From Pseudomonadota bacterium (lineage in GTDB: Bacteria > Pseudomonadota > Gammaproteobacteria > Steroidobacterales > Steroidobacteraceae), in contig JANYAE010000072.1 in NCBI GenBank assembly GCA_025355105.1, positions 1-41,879 of the forward strand: a stretch of 41,879 nt of DNA. Reading direction: 5' to 3'. Below are positions 17,296 through 26,407 of the stretch, in pieces. A program made the translations under genes and the position numbers. The notes below the pieces were generated by a model, which was given only the letters and a program-made list of their open reading frames with translations, had not been told where the DNA came from and ran no database searches. Every line of letters begins with the position of its first letter. Positions within the stretch are counted from its first letter, which is position 1.

Positions 17296-18228
17296 CTAGG
17301 GCTTCTTCTTGTCGGCCTTGTCGGCCTTCTCGACGCGCTCGCGCACCGGCACCGGCACGTTGCAGACGTCGACCCGCCCGGCCGCGACCTTGTACCAGGC
17401 ATCCTTGCGGTTGCGCCTGAGCTCGATGAGCTTCTGGAAGATCGGCGCCTCGGTGCGCATCGTCTCGTAGGACTTGCGCTCCGCCGGCGGCAGCTCGGCC
17501 GCCACGCGCACGCTCTGGATCGGCACGCGCTCCTCCGGCTGCTCGTAGAAGCCGAGTTCGCCGCTGCCGCGCGGCAGCGACGACAGCAGCTCGACGCCGG
17601 CCACGACCCGCCCCACCAGCGCCACGTTGCGGTCCAGCTGGCGTGGCGCGTGGCCGATCACGACGTAGAGCTCGGTGCCGATCGCGGTGGCCGGGTCGTT
17701 GTCGCGGCCGACGCCCACCATGCCGTAGCAGTGCACCGGCCAGGCCTCGCCGTCGGCGGCGCTGCGCGCCGCCGGGAAGCCCTCGACGAAGCCGACCTCC
17801 GGGGCGAAGGTGTCCGGATCCTTGAGGCGCGTGAACGGCAGTGCCGCGGCGCTGCGGGTGAACTCCGCCGGCAGGCGCTTCTCGCCGACCTCCGGCTTGG
17901 AGTTGAGCGGGTCGCCCCACTGCGCGACGAAGTTGTCCTGCAGCCGCACGATCGCCAGCCCGTCGTACCAGTGGGCGCGCGCCAGTTTCTCGATGTTGGC
18001 CACGTGGCGCGGCGCGAACTGCGGCGCGAGCTCGATCACCACGCGGCCGTTGGCGAGCTCGAGGACCAGCGTGTGCTCGGGGTCCAGCGGCCGCCAGTCC
18101 TCGGCGCGCGAGCTCGCGATCAGCTCGCGCACCGTGGCTGGCTGCGCGAATTTCTTCGGCGGGGTCTGCGCCTCGGCGGCGAGGGCGAACACTGTGGCGA
18201 GCACGGCGAGCGGGCGGAGAATCTGCAT
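17296..18228 (-). CDS. secreted cyclophilin-type peptidyl-prolyl isomerase
   Basis: Protein of 310 residues with signal peptide ([21 protein letters not shown]). The ATG at 18226-18228 is preferred over an upstream GTG-type start that overlaps the yebC end. The cyclophilin domain spans about 55-245: [56 protein letters not shown] is the N-terminal sheet, and the catalytic-site region is altered relative to CypA. An insertion of about 60 residues and a Lys/Asp-rich C-terminus ([14 protein letters not shown]) are distinctive. Likely periplasmic folding helper. It lies just downstream of yebC and may be co-transcribed. Confidence 0.8.
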   Translation of the reverse strand: MQILRPLAVLATVFALAAEAQTPPKKFAQPATVRELIASSRAEDWRPLDPEHTLVLELANGRVVIELAPQFAPRHVANIEKLARAHWYDGLAIVRLQDNFVAQWGDPLNSKPEVGEKRLPAEFTRSAAALPFTRLKDPDTFAPEVGFVEGFPAARSAADGEAWPVHCYGMVGVGRDNDPATAIGTELYVVIGHAPRQLDRNVALVGRVVAGVELLSSLPRGSGELGFYEQPEERVPIQSVRVAAELPPAERKSYETMRTEAPIFQKLIELRRNRKDAWYKVAAGRVDVCNVPVPVRERVEKADKADKKKP

Positions 18229-18241
18229 GGCGCGGGACCTG

Positions 18242-18964
18242 TTACGCAAGCGTGTGAAAGACCTTCTGTACGTCGTCATCCTGCTCGAGCCCGTCGATGA
18301 GCTCGAGCACTTCCTTGGCCTGTTCCTCGGCGACCTCGGTCGGCGTCAGGCAGACGAACTCGCGCTCGGCCGACAGCGGCACGATGCCGCGGTCCTCGAG
18401 CGCCTTCTGCAGCGCGCCGAAGTCGGTCAGCGCGCAGCGGATCACGAGCTGCGGCTCGCCCTTCTCGCCGCTGCTCTCGCCCATCTCCTCGAGGCCGTGG
18501 TCGATCAGGTAGAGCTCGAGCTGATCCTGGTCGATGCCTTCGGGATTGAGGCGGAACACGCCCATTTCCTTGAACTGGAAGCTGACGCTGCCGGAGGTCG
18601 CGAGATTGCCGCCGTGCTTGGCGAACAGATGCCGCACGCTCGCCACCGTCCGCGTCGGGTTGTCGGTCGCTGCCTCGACCAGGATCGCGACGCCATGCGG
18701 GCCGTAGCCCTCGTAGATGATGACGGTAAAGTTGGCGGCGTCCTTGCCGGCGGCGCGCTTGATCGCGGCCTCGACCTTGTCCTTCGGCATGTTGACCGCG
18801 CGCGCGTTCTGGATGCAGCGACGCAGGCCGGGATTGGAGCTCGGGTCCGGGCCGCCGGACTTCACCGCGATGTTGATGTCCTTGGCCACCCGGTGGAACT
18901 GCTTCGCCATGCGGTTCCAGCGCGCGAACATCGCGTGCTTGCGGACTTCGAAGATGCGGCCCAT
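18242..18964 (-). CDS. YebC/PmpR-family regulator
   Basis: Cytosolic protein of 240 residues, normal for the YebC/TACO1 family, which binds nucleic acid and acts in transcription or in translation of proline-rich stretches. Typical motifs are [21 protein letters not shown] (N-terminal helix), [53 protein letters not shown] and the acidic C-terminal domain ending [15 protein letters not shown]. This N-terminus differs from the usual MAGHSKWANIKH form and marks a paralogous clade; classical yebC may exist elsewhere in the genome. Confidence 0.92.
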   Translation of the reverse strand: MGRIFEVRKHAMFARWNRMAKQFHRVAKDINIAVKSGGPDPSSNPGLRRCIQNARAVNMPKDKVEAAIKRAAGKDAANFTVIIYEGYGPHGVAILVEAATDNPTRTVASVRHLFAKHGGNLATSGSVSFQFKEMGVFRLNPEGIDQDQLELYLIDHGLEEMGESSGEKGEPQLVIRCALTDFGALQKALEDRGIVPLSAEREFVCLTPTEVAEEQAKEVLELIDGLEQDDDVQKVFHTLA

Positions 18965-19091
18965 GTCTCTTGGCGGTCCTGGATCCGTCGGCCCGGTCCC
19001 CGGGCAGGTAGCCGCGAAGTTTAGTGCCTCCGGGGGGGTGCCGTCGCGCCGGCACGCGGCCCGCTGCGGCGGCCTGCGCCCGGAGCCCGCT

Positions 19092-20753
19092 TCAGCGGCC
19101 GGTCAGGCCCGGCGGCGTACGGGTTTCCCCGGCAGGCCCGGGCTCCTCTGGCGCCCGGCCCAGCAGGTGCCGGACGCGGGGCGGTTCCGGCCCCTGGTGC
19201 AGGCGCAGCACCGTCTCGCGGACCCCCTGGTCCGCCTGCGTCGCCCGCTGCCACTGGCGCAGGTGGTCGAGCCAGGTCACCGCCTGGTAGCGCTCGATGA
19301 AGCGCCCCGGCTCATCCAGATCTTGCATCAGCGACCAGCGCCGCGCGCCGTCACGCCGGCGCGTGCGCCCGAGCGCATAGGCGGCGTGGACGAAGTCGGC
19401 GACGTCCTCGGCGGCCACCCGGTACTCGATCGAGATCACGATCGGGCCGGCCTCCGGGTCGATGCCGGGCCGGCCGGGGTCCTCCGGCAGCGAACGCAGC
19501 GGCCCGAGGTCCACCGCGCCGGCGTGGTGCAGCGGCCAGCGCCGCGCCAGGGCGAGCGACGCCACCAGCAGCAGCCCGGCGGTCAACAGGCTGGCTCGCA
19601 GCGTGCCGTACTCGGCGTACTCACCCCATAGCCAGCTGCCACCGGCCATGCCGCCGAAGGCGGCGGTCTGGTAGAAGGCGAGCGTCCGTCCGACCACCCA
19701 GCGCGGCGAGGAGATCTGCGTCGTGACGTTGAAGGTCGAGAACGACAGCACCCAGGCCGCGCCGGCGGCGACGATCACCAGCGCCGACAGCGCGCTCCAG
19801 CGCGACAGCGCGATCACGATCGTCGCGACGCCGAACACCGCCGAAGCCGCCGTGACGATCAGGTCGGCGCTGTAGCGGCGCCGCAGGCTCGTGATCGCGA
19901 GCGCCGCGATCACCGCGCCGCCGCCGAAGGCGCCGAGCAGGAAGCCGTAGGTCAGCGCGCCGCCTGCCAGCAGATCGCGGGCGACCAGCGGCAGCGTCGC
20001 CCACAGCGCGCTCGACAGGAAGGCGAACAGCGAGCTCCTGACCAGCACCATGCGGATCGACGGCGACAGGCGCGCGTAACGCAGGCCCGCGCCGATCGCC
20101 GCGCCGATGCTCTCAGGCGGCAGCGTCGCCGGCACGGAGGGCCGGCGCCAGCGCGCCAGCACCACGATCAGGGCGCAGTACGACAGCGTGTTGCACAGGA
20201 ACGTGACCGCGACCCCGCCCATCGCGACGATCGCCCCGCCGATCGCCGGGCCGACGGTGCGGGCGATGTTGTAGCCGAGGCTGTTGAGAGCAATCGCGGC
20301 CGGCACCTGCGCCACCGGCACCTGCTCGCCGACCGACGACTGCCAGGCCGGCCCGTACAGCGCACTGCCGCAGCCGAGCAGGAAGGTGAAGCCGAGCAGC
20401 GACCACGGCGTCAGCGCAGCGCGATAGGCCAGCAGCGTCAGCAGCGCGCCGGCCAGCAGCATGCCGATCTGCGCGATCAGCATCAGCGCGCGCCGGTCCC
20501 AGATGTCGGCGATCGCGCCGGCCGGCACCGACAGCACCATGATCGGCAGCGCGGTGGCAGCCTGCACGAAGGCGACCAGGTCCGCGGAGCGCGCCAGCGT
20601 CGTCATCAGCCAGGCGGCGCCCACCGTCTGGAACATCGTGCCGAAGTTCGAGGTCAGGCTCGCGACCCAGAGCTCCACGAACAGCGGCGTGCGAAACGGC
20701 ACGAGCGCCCCGTGCAGCCACGGGGTGGAAGGAGGCTCGTCGGCAGGGGTCAT
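19092..20753 (-). CDS. MFS transporter, MFS_3 (EntS-like) subgroup with C-terminal soluble domain
   Basis: Protein of 553 residues. About twelve helices fill residues 20-400; the N-terminal [34 protein letters not shown] and [20 protein letters not shown] (loop 2-3 signature) fit MFS_3. The C-terminal 120 residues ([23 protein letters not shown]...[30 protein letters not shown]) form a soluble ferredoxin-like/antibiotic-monooxygenase-type module common in this subgroup. Substrate unknown; EntS relatives export siderophores. It begins the long minus-strand run of genes. Confidence 0.85.
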   Translation of the reverse strand: MTPADEPPSTPWLHGALVPFRTPLFVELWVASLTSNFGTMFQTVGAAWLMTTLARSADLVAFVQAATALPIMVLSVPAGAIADIWDRRALMLIAQIGMLLAGALLTLLAYRAALTPWSLLGFTFLLGCGSALYGPAWQSSVGEQVPVAQVPAAIALNSLGYNIARTVGPAIGGAIVAMGGVAVTFLCNTLSYCALIVVLARWRRPSVPATLPPESIGAAIGAGLRYARLSPSIRMVLVRSSLFAFLSSALWATLPLVARDLLAGGALTYGFLLGAFGGGAVIAALAITSLRRRYSADLIVTAASAVFGVATIVIALSRWSALSALVIVAAGAAWVLSFSTFNVTTQISSPRWVVGRTLAFYQTAAFGGMAGGSWLWGEYAEYGTLRASLLTAGLLLVASLALARRWPLHHAGAVDLGPLRSLPEDPGRPGIDPEAGPIVISIEYRVAAEDVADFVHAAYALGRTRRRDGARRWSLMQDLDEPGRFIERYQAVTWLDHLRQWQRATQADQGVRETVLRLHQGPEPPRVRHLLGRAPEEPGPAGETRTPPGLTGR

Positions 20754-20820
20754 GCCGGGATTGTCGCTCCGCCGGACGCCGGGCGCGAGCGAGCCGTCGC
20801 CGGCCGGCGCGCCTGGCCGC

Positions 20821-21255
20821 TCACGGCGCCTGCCACAGCCCGGCCGCGAACAGCAGCCACATCGCGAACAGGCACAGCGTGCTCGCCGCGTAGGCGCTGA
20901 AGCGATGCACGACGCGGTTGTAGCCGATGTGGATCACGCTGTGCAGCGCGCGCAGCGCGACGAAGGCCCAGGCCAGCGCGAGTTCGGCGCCGCTCACGGC
21001 GTTCGTGAGCAGCAGCAGCGGCACCAGGGCATAGAACAGCACCGGTGCCTCGAACAGGTTGCGGAAGTTGTCGGCGGCGGCGACGTCGTCGAGGACGCCG
21101 GCGGCGAGGCGGCTGGTCGCCACCTGCTGCGGGTCGATGCGGCGCCGGCGCATCTCGCCGAGGCGCGCGACGTAGAGCGCGACCCAGACAGCGGCGGTCA
21201 GCGCCACCTGCGCGATCACCGGCCAGAGGATCGCCCGGCTGGCAGGATCGGTCAC
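20821..21255 (-). CDS. MAPEG-family membrane protein
   Basis: Integral membrane protein of 144 residues with four helices. DNFRNLFEAPVLFYALVPLLLL and RALHSVIHIGYNRVVHRFSAYAASTLCLFAMW are the MAPEG (eicosanoid/glutathione metabolism) signatures, including the FRNxxE(A) glutathione-binding region. The bacterial role is unknown; some relatives have glutathione transferase or peroxidase activity. Its ATG overlaps the cupin gene end by 4 nt (ATGA), so the two are co-translated. Confidence 0.87.
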   Translation of the reverse strand: MTDPASRAILWPVIAQVALTAAVWVALYVARLGEMRRRRIDPQQVATSRLAAGVLDDVAAADNFRNLFEAPVLFYALVPLLLLTNAVSGAELALAWAFVALRALHSVIHIGYNRVVHRFSAYAASTLCLFAMWLLFAAGLWQAP

Positions 21256-21614
21256 GGCGCCTCCCCGCCCTCAGGGCCGTAGAACATCACCCACACGGCG
21301 AGGTCGTCGGAAAAGTTCTCGAAGCGGTGCGGCATGCGCGCCGGCACGAACAGCAGGTCGGCGGGCCCGAAGCGCTCGCGGCGCCCGTCGCAGACGAACT
21401 CGCCGCTGCCGCTCGCCACCACGTAGACCTCGTCGCGTGAGTGCGGCTCCTGCCGGTCAACGCCGCGCGGCGCGTAGATCTCGACGCTGAGCGTGCCGTG
21501 GCCGAGGAGCTCGGTGAACAGCGCCCCGGGCAGCGCCGCGAGGCGCGCGCGCGCGACGCTGAGTGGCAACACGCCCGCGCGGCGGTCCGGCGCGCCTGGC
21601 GTCGCGGACGGCAC
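21252..21614 (-). CDS. small cupin-domain protein
   Basis: Protein of 120 residues from a GTG start. The single cupin barrel covers residues 35-110: HSRDEVYVVASGSGEFVCDGRRERFGPADLLFVPARMPHRFENF gives cupin motif 1 (His, Glu ligands) and motif 2 (P-x(4)-H). It probably binds one metal ion and either isomerises, oxidises or senses a small molecule. It overlaps the MAPEG gene, and the BrnA-like gene ends 3 nt upstream, forming a likely three-gene operon. Confidence 0.8.
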   Translation of the reverse strand: MPSATPGAPDRRAGVLPLSVARARLAALPGALFTELLGHGTLSVEIYAPRGVDRQEPHSRDEVYVVASGSGEFVCDGRRERFGPADLLFVPARMPHRFENFSDDLAVWVMFYGPEGGEAP

Positions 21615-21617
21615 CGG

Positions 21618-21869
21618 CTAGCCTGCCTTGCGCAGCTCCTCGCGGAGCACGCGCCGCAGGGTGCGCTCAAGCGGCTCGCCGGAGCGGCGGATGTGGTCGC
21701 GCAGCGCGGCGTTGATCAGCGCCTCGTGGTCGCCGTTGCCGATGCGAAGCGCAGCCTCCTCGAACCAGCGCAGCAGGTCAGCATCGAGCGCGACCGCGAG
21801 TCGCCCCTCGGCTGCCGGCGACAGCGTCGCACCGTGTTGACCGGAGGAGAAATCCGCTTCCTCGCTCAT
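21618..21869 (-). CDS. BrnA-like ribbon-helix-helix protein without a BrnT partner
   Basis: Protein of 83 residues. The C-terminal part LAVALDADLLRWFEEAALRIGNGDHEALINAALRDHIRRSGEPLERTLRRVLREEL matches the BrnA antitoxin/CopG-like pattern (beta strand, then two helices with the INAALR segment). The same pattern is seen in the true BrnA of the cassette at 40160-40411. No BrnT toxin gene is next to it; upstream and downstream genes are a small membrane protein and a cupin. It may be an orphan antitoxin, a regulator, or an old toxin-antitoxin remnant. Confidence 0.65.
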   Translation of the reverse strand: MSEEADFSSGQHGATLSPAAEGRLAVALDADLLRWFEEAALRIGNGDHEALINAALRDHIRRSGEPLERTLRRVLREELRKAG

Positions 21870-21942
21870 GGCTGAACCTCATCGCTGCCGATGTGACGCG
21901 CGCCACAGTATGGGCGCGCGCGAGTGCGCGTCAAGGGCTCGC

Positions 21943-22233
21943 TCACCGGCCGCGCGCGCCGGCGCGGCGTCGGTCGTGGGCCGCGAGTTCGCCCCACACG
22001 GCGAGCACGACGAGGACGCCGAGGAAACCGAGCAGCGCGCGCCAGCCGAGGCGGCCGACGCGCAGCGTGACCCACAGCAGTGCGAGCGCGACCGCAGCCT
22101 GCAGCCAGCGCGGCCGCCGCCGGAACGCGAGCCAGCGCTCGCCCCAGGCACGTGAGGCCACGCGCAGCAGCAGGTAGAGCGACGCGGCCGCGGCGAGCGC
22201 GAGCAGCGCCGCCGGCACCCAGTCCCAGCGCAT
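21943..22233 (-). CDS. small membrane protein, function unknown
   Basis: Predicted protein of 96 residues. The ATG at 22231-22233 (MRWDWVP) starts a hydrophobic helix (ALLALAAAASLYLLLRV). A basic loop and one or two further helices follow (LQAAVALALLWVTLRVGRL and LLGFLGVLVVLAVWGELAA), and the C-terminus is Arg-rich. The long frame extension upstream is low-complexity and not believed. The 163 nt to the DUF4279 stop contain nothing recognisable. Confidence 0.5.
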   Translation of the reverse strand: MRWDWVPAALLALAAAASLYLLLRVASRAWGERWLAFRRRPRWLQAAVALALLWVTLRVGRLGWRALLGFLGVLVVLAVWGELAAHDRRRAGARGR

Positions 22234-22397
22234 CAGACAGCGCGCCGCGCCACGGCGCACCGGCAGGACAGGTCGGACCGAGGAGACCGTGGCATCACGG
22301 CGCGAGCATCCCGCATCGCGGCCCTGCTCGTCCAGCGCGCCGCGCTCGGCGGCGTCGGCGTCCACGATGAGGTGCTGCGCGGCGAGGCCGCCGGGCG

Positions 22398-22877
22398 CTA
22401 GTGCGACACCGGCTCCTCGCCGGTGCTGACGTCGAGCGTGATGGCGATGCCGAGGTCGGCCAGCGAGCGCAGCAGGCCGGGTGGCAGTTCGACGCTGAAA
22501 CGCTCGCGCGCGCTCAGGGTCACCGCGAGCTCGCAGCTGCCGCCGTCGCTGCCGAGGCGCGCAAAGAAGCCGCGGTGCGGCGCCAGCAGCCGCAGCTGCG
22601 AGCGCAGGAAGGTCTCGAGCGGCGGCAGCGTCGAGCCGAACGGCCACTCGTCGCCCTCAGGCGGAGCCGCCGCGCCGGCCTCAAGGCGGCGCCAGACCGA
22701 CTCGCCGAGCGGCGCGAACCAGTAGGATCCGGCGTGCGCGCCCCGCGCGCCGCCGGGCTCGCCACGCGGTGAACCGGCCGCCCAGGCATGCGCCGGCTGC
22801 AGCCCGAGCTCGCGGGTGATCTCGCCCGGATCGATCGACGGGTGGCGGACGCGCAGGTAGGCGGTGTAGGTGTTCAT
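22398..22877 (-). CDS. DUF4279 domain protein
   Basis: Protein of 159 residues. TYTAYLRVRHPSIDPGEITRELGLQPAHAWAAGSPR at the N-terminus and LETFLRSQLRLLAPHRGFFARL...LPPGLLRSLADLGIAITLDVST at the C-terminus follow DUF4279. This family is frequently found beside toxin-immunity or mobile loci and is suspected of being an immunity-type protein. No toxin is adjacent here. It is preceded by a 57-nt spacer from the GNAT gene stop. Confidence 0.78.
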   Translation of the reverse strand: MNTYTAYLRVRHPSIDPGEITRELGLQPAHAWAAGSPRGEPGGARGAHAGSYWFAPLGESVWRRLEAGAAAPPEGDEWPFGSTLPPLETFLRSQLRLLAPHRGFFARLGSDGGSCELAVTLSARERFSVELPPGLLRSLADLGIAITLDVSTGEEPVSH

Positions 22878-22934
22878 GCGACGAGGCCACCTCAGGCGGA
22901 GGGCTCTGCGGGCAGGCCCCGCGGACGGCAGACG

Positions 22935-23429
22935 TTACAGCGGCGCGGCCGCAGCGGGAAGTGCGCCGGGCGGCGCCAGCTGCCACTCCCACACCGCACC
23001 GTCCTCCGGGTGATCGACGACGCCGGTCGAGGTGAAGCCGAGCCGCGCGAGAATCGTCGCCGACGCGCCGGGACCTGGCCGCGTGTGGGCATAGATGAGG
23101 AGCCCAGGCTCCGCGGCCCACGCGATCGCCACCAGGCGGCGCGCCATCTCGGTGGCGAGGCCGCGACCCTCGCCACCCGCGAAGGTGAAGTAGGCGATCT
23201 CGACCCGGCCGCCGCGCGGCGGCGCCGGGAAGGCACAGGTGCCGACCGCGCGGCCGGCCGCGACCGCGAGGTAGCCGATGAAGGGCGGCCGGTAGCCGCG
23301 CTCGGCGTAGACGGCGACGGTTGAGGGCAGCACGTCGACCGGCAGCGCCGCGAGATCAACCGCCGGATCCGCGGGCCGGCCGTTGCGCAGGATCGGCATC
23401 AGCGTGAACGACGGCAGGCGTGTCGCCAC
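22935..23429 (-). CDS. GNAT-family N-acetyltransferase
   Basis: Protein of 164 residues from a GTG (23427-23429) placed 2 nt after the stop of the GFA gene; an ATG at 23399 is an alternative. The acetyl-CoA pyrophosphate loop is GGEGRGLATEMARRLVAIA (motif A, normally Q/R-x-x-G-x-G/A). VEIAYFTF precedes it on strand beta4, and LARLGFTSTGVVDHPEDGAVWEWQL is the C-terminal motif B. The substrate is unknown. Near-contiguous coding with the GFA gene implies one transcript. Confidence 0.8.
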   Translation of the reverse strand: MATRLPSFTLMPILRNGRPADPAVDLAALPVDVLPSTVAVYAERGYRPPFIGYLAVAAGRAVGTCAFPAPPRGGRVEIAYFTFAGGEGRGLATEMARRLVAIAWAAEPGLLIYAHTRPGPGASATILARLGFTSTGVVDHPEDGAVWEWQLAPPGALPAAAAPL

Positions 23430-23431
23430 GC

Positions 23432-23881
23432 TCAACCCGACGGCAGGGCCTCGACCCCGCGTGCAAAGCGCGGCAGCACGTCGTCGAGGGCGAGCCATGG
23501 AATCGCGCTCTCGCACCAGATGTGCCGCGTCGGCGGGTAGTTCGCCGGCACGTCCATGGCACCGACGTTGACGTCGACGGTCAGCGCGCCGACGCGGCGG
23601 CGGAACGCGATCTGCGTCCCGCAGCGCTCGCAGAACTCGCGCTCGCCGATCGTCGAGGAGGCGTAGCGGGCCGGCGTGCCGGCGGTGTACCGAAAGCTCC
23701 CGAGCGGGAACGACACGTAGGCCAGCACCGGCGCGCCGGTGGTCCGCTGGCAGACCCGGCAGTGGCAGTAGCCGGTCTCGAGCGGCGGCGCGAGCGCGCG
23801 AAAGCGCAGTTGCCCGCAGGCACAGCCGCCGTCGTGCGGCGGATGCGGGTCGGGACCGGGCGCTTGCGCGGACATCGTCAC
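23432..23881 (-). CDS. GFA-family zinc protein (Gfa/S-(hydroxymethyl)glutathione-type fold)
   Basis: Protein of 149 residues with the Mss4-like GFA fold. Zinc cysteines are GGCACGQLRF (near 19-25), CHCRVCQ (near 39-45) and CERCGTQIAF (near 85). ALTVDVNVGAMD is a conserved strand. The family is named for glutathione-dependent formaldehyde activation, but most small members are of unknown activity. A GTG at 23881 or ATG at 23875 may be the start. It is the first of two GFA genes in the window (the other is at 32206-32610). Confidence 0.83.
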   Translation of the reverse strand: MTMSAQAPGPDPHPPHDGGCACGQLRFRALAPPLETGYCHCRVCQRTTGAPVLAYVSFPLGSFRYTAGTPARYASSTIGEREFCERCGTQIAFRRRVGALTVDVNVGAMDVPANYPPTRHIWCESAIPWLALDDVLPRFARGVEALPSG

Positions 23882-23892
23882 CTGCGTCGGCC

Positions 23893-24354
23893 TCAGGAAC
23901 GGCGCGGCGGCGCGGTCAGCGCGCCGAGCCGCGTGTCGCCCTGCCAGATCACGTCGAGCAGCTGGTACACCGTCGCCGCGAGCGGCGTGCCGAGCAGTGC
24001 CTCGCGCGTCAGCGCGCGCCCGAACAGCTGCTGGTCGTGCGAGAACGATCGCGCTGCGGCATCGACGATGGTGATGCTCGCGGCGTCGCGCCGGTACACA
24101 AGCGACACGCCGCTGCGGTCGGCGGCGCGCGTGCCCTCACCCCACGGGCCGACGATCAGGTCAAAGTGCGCATCGTGCGCGGCCGGCCCCGGCGTCCACT
24201 GCACGTAGTACACACACAGCGGACCGGCGGTCTCGTCGTTGACGTAGCCCCAGACCAGCTCGGTCGGCTCGCCGCAGCACGGGCACGGGCCGCCGTCCTG
24301 GCGCCTGCCCTCGGCAACCTGCAGCGCGCTACCCGCGCGCGCGGGATCGTTCAT
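23893..24354 (-). CDS. conserved hypothetical with N-terminal zinc ribbon
   Basis: Protein of 153 residues. CPCCGEPTELVWGYVND near residue 23 is a CPxCG zinc knuckle. AHFDLIVGPWGEGTRAADRSGVSLVYR and LFGRALTREALLGTPLAATVYQLLDVIW look like a folded domain and recall a family of uncharacterised proteobacterial proteins. There is no enzyme signature. Transcribed with the GFA gene (11 nt gap). Confidence 0.65.
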   Translation of the reverse strand: MNDPARAGSALQVAEGRRQDGGPCPCCGEPTELVWGYVNDETAGPLCVYYVQWTPGPAAHDAHFDLIVGPWGEGTRAADRSGVSLVYRRDAASITIVDAAARSFSHDQQLFGRALTREALLGTPLAATVYQLLDVIWQGDTRLGALTAPPRRS

Positions 24355-24433
24355 GGCCGTGCACCCCGGCGCCCTGCCTCCACGCGCGCCAGCCTAACAG
24401 GGATCGGCCGGCACGCACCGGCGCCGCTAACCG

Positions 24434-24769
24434 TCACGCGCCGCCGGACAGTTCCGCGAGGCCGAGGCGATTGCCCGCCGGATCGAGGAACAGCGCATAG
24501 GTCACGACCCCCGGCACTACGGTGCGCGGCAGGATCACGATGCCGCCGGCTGCCTCGATGCGCGCCAGCGCCGCGTTGATGTCCGGCACGCCGAGATAGA
24601 AGATCTTCTCGGCCGGATCCTCGCGCAGCCCGCCGCGCAGCCCGCCGGTGGAGGCCGCCGGCACGCCCGCGGCCGCGTCGATCTGCCAGTCGAAGACCCC
24701 GGCGTAGAACTCGCGCAGCCCCGCGCCGCGCGGTCCGGCGATCTCGAAGTAGACGATGGGTGCGGACAC
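24434..24769 (-). CDS. single-domain VOC protein
   Basis: Protein of 111 residues. PIVYFEIAGPRGAGLREFYAGVFDWQID and YLGVPDINAALARIEAAGGIVILPRTVV...YALFLDPAGNRLGLAE are the paired modules of a VOC (glyoxalase/bleomycin resistance) domain of the class with PDxxAAxARIEAAGG. Metal ligands are incomplete. Function unknown; related proteins are frequent in integron cassettes. Confidence 0.8.
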   Translation of the reverse strand: MSAPIVYFEIAGPRGAGLREFYAGVFDWQIDAAAGVPAASTGGLRGGLREDPAEKIFYLGVPDINAALARIEAAGGIVILPRTVVPGVVTYALFLDPAGNRLGLAELSGGA

Positions 24770-24857
24770 GATCAGGATCTCCTCCGGGACTCCGAACGCG
24801 CGGCGCCGCGGCCGCGCACCCCGGCACTCTAGCGTCCGGCCGGCAGGCTGTCCCGCG

Positions 24858-25130
24858 CTACAGCGTTGCCGCGATCGCCGCCGCGGCTTCGCTTGAGGTG
24901 CGCACCGCGATGACCTCGAAGGGCACCAGGTCGCTCCAAGCGCCGGTCCAGACGCCGATCAGCGACCGGTCGTCGGTGCGCATCAGCTGGAAGCAGCGCG
25001 AGAACTCGAGATCCACCCAGCTGTCGAGGTACTCAAGGCCCGCCGGCAACATCCGGCCGCGGCTGCGCGCGCGCCGGTAGATCTCGCTGGCGGCGCCGGG
25101 GTTGAAGCTCTCGACGATCATGTACAGCAT
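24858..25130 (-). CDS. DUF3303 family protein
   Basis: Small protein of 90 residues (ATG 25130, MLYMIVESF; an ATG at 25151 adds seven). MLYMIVESF, RGRMLPAGLEYLDSWVDLEFSRCFQLMRTDD and WSDLVPFEVIAV form the DUF3303 (dimeric alpha-beta barrel-like) pattern. Function unknown. It lies 2-23 nt after the DUF2007-like gene, so they are probably co-transcribed. Confidence 0.78.
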   Translation of the reverse strand: MLYMIVESFNPGAASEIYRRARSRGRMLPAGLEYLDSWVDLEFSRCFQLMRTDDRSLIGVWTGAWSDLVPFEVIAVRTSSEAAAAIAATL

Positions 25131-25153
25131 GCGGACCCCCGCTTCGCTCAAGG

Positions 25154-25414
25154 CTAGCCCGGATCCTCCGGCGGCGTACGCAGCGCAAGCTCGGTGAGCT
25201 CGCTGTCAGAGATCGCCTCGTGCGCGAGCAGCGCGCGGGCGCGCGCCGCGAGCGCCGCCGGCACGCGGACCGAGAACGCCGAGCCGAGCCCCGGCACGTG
25301 CGCGTCCGAGTGGACGTAGCAAGGCAGGCCCTCGCCGACCAGCACGCCGAGGATCGCCTCGGCCGAGACGCGCTCGTCGTAGTCGCCGACGCTGCTCCAG
25401 CGGTCGTCGGTCAC
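25154..25414 (-). CDS. DUF2007-like small protein
   Basis: Protein of 86 residues. RVSAEAILGVLVGEGLPCYVHSDAHVPGLGSAFSVRVPAALAARARALL resembles DUF2007 proteins (putative signal-transducing, ACT-like fold), where the chain alternates between an ILxxxGI(P)xxV turn and a final VxVPxxxAxxAxxLL helix. Function unknown. Confidence 0.6.
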   Translation of the reverse strand: MTDDRWSSVGDYDERVSAEAILGVLVGEGLPCYVHSDAHVPGLGSAFSVRVPAALAARARALLAHEAISDSELTELALRTPPEDPG

Positions 25415-25477
25415 GGGCGCACGCGGCCGAGCGGCTGGCTCGCGATCGGTCGCGCGGCACGCGGTCGCGAGGCGAGC

Positions 25478-25813
25478 TCAGAGGCCTGCATGGGCCGAGA
25501 CCGCCGCGCGGATCGTGTTGAAGAACTCGGCCACGTCCGGGCGGCGGCGGCGAAAGTCGTGCTCCTCGGCCAGCTGCCAGCGCCGCTCGGCTGAGCCCGC
25601 CACGAGCTCCGCCGTCTCGACCCGCAGCTGCTTGTCCTTGCCGTCCCAGCTGAGGCGGATGCGCACCCGCCGCCTGCCGGCCTCCAGCTCCCAGCGACCG
25701 AAGCCCTGCGTCTGGTAGCTCACGGAGTGGATCACGACGCCGTCAACCGACAGCTGCGTCGCGAGCGCCGCGAGCGCGCTGAGGAATGGCAGCGATTCGT
25801 TCGACTCGACCAT
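25478..25813 (-). CDS. hypothetical protein, 111-residue paralogue family copy 1
   Basis: No known family recognised. It is clearly paralogous to the gene at 28107-28442: same length and the shared pattern LSVDG, FGxWEL, AGRR, W-x-GK-x-x-QLR, RWQL and DFxxRR. The fold looks like an alpha-beta wrap with a Trp-rich core, with no signal peptide or membrane helix. The two copies are 2.3 kb apart in the same orientation, suggesting duplication or two related cassettes. Confidence 0.6.
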   Translation of the reverse strand: MVESNESLPFLSALAALATQLSVDGVVIHSVSYQTQGFGRWELEAGRRRVRIRLSWDGKDKQLRVETAELVAGSAERRWQLAEEHDFRRRRPDVAEFFNTIRAAVSAHAGL

Positions 25814-25932
25814 GGACTCTCGGTGCCTTGCGCTGAGACGACGTGACCTGCGCGCCGTCGGTCCCGGGATCGAAGCGGCGCGGCATCGACCCCGGCGATA
25901 CTACCTCGCTGCCGTCCCCGGCCGGCGGCGCC

Positions 25933-26397
25933 CTAGGCTTCGCGCGCGGTGGCCGCCGCCGGCACCGCGGTGAGCTGGCGCCACCGCCCCGCGAAGTCGA
26001 GCTCGCCCCACGACTCGGCGATCCGGCCGCCGCGGTAGCGATGGATGACGATGCCCGCGAAGCTCACCGCGCGCCCGGTCGCGGCGATGCCGTTGAAGTC
26101 GCCGCGCTGCGTCGCCGCCGTGGTGACGCGCAGCACGACCTTGTCGCCGGCACCCCACAGGTCCTCGACGCGGCGACGCGAGTCGGGGAAGGCGGCGGCG
26201 AAGGCGCGCTCGAGCCGTTGCAGCTCCGGCAGATCCATGTGGATGCGGCCGGACACGTGGCCGGCATAGTCGGCGCTGAAGAACTCGCCGAAATCGCGGT
26301 CGAAGCCGGCATCCGCCATCCGCAGCCAGCGGCGGATCAGCTCGAGCTGCGCGCTCCCCTCACCCTCGTGCGCTGCCCCGCTCATCGATCGCCGCAC
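25933..26397 (-). CDS. SnoaL/NTF2-like ester-cyclase-type protein
   Basis: Protein of 154 residues (or 150 from ATG 26385). ELIRRWLRMADAGFDRDFGEFFSADYAGHVSG and VEDLWGAGDKVVLRVTTAATQRGDFNGIAATGRAVSFAGIVIHRYRGGRIAESWGELD are the SnoaL-like polyketide-cyclase pattern. His/Asp residues line the cone-shaped pocket. Catalytic role unproved; many such proteins only bind ligands. Confidence 0.8.
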   Translation of the reverse strand: MRRSMSGAAHEGEGSAQLELIRRWLRMADAGFDRDFGEFFSADYAGHVSGRIHMDLPELQRLERAFAAAFPDSRRRVEDLWGAGDKVVLRVTTAATQRGDFNGIAATGRAVSFAGIVIHRYRGGRIAESWGELDFAGRWRQLTAVPAAATAREA

Positions 26398-26407
26398 CCT
26401 GCCGCAG

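Noticed and set aside
24392-24440. GCCTAAC core with a GCCGG/CCGGC hairpin between two genes
   Set aside because: The two TAAC cores are in direct, not inverted, orientation and there are no family arms; probably chance.
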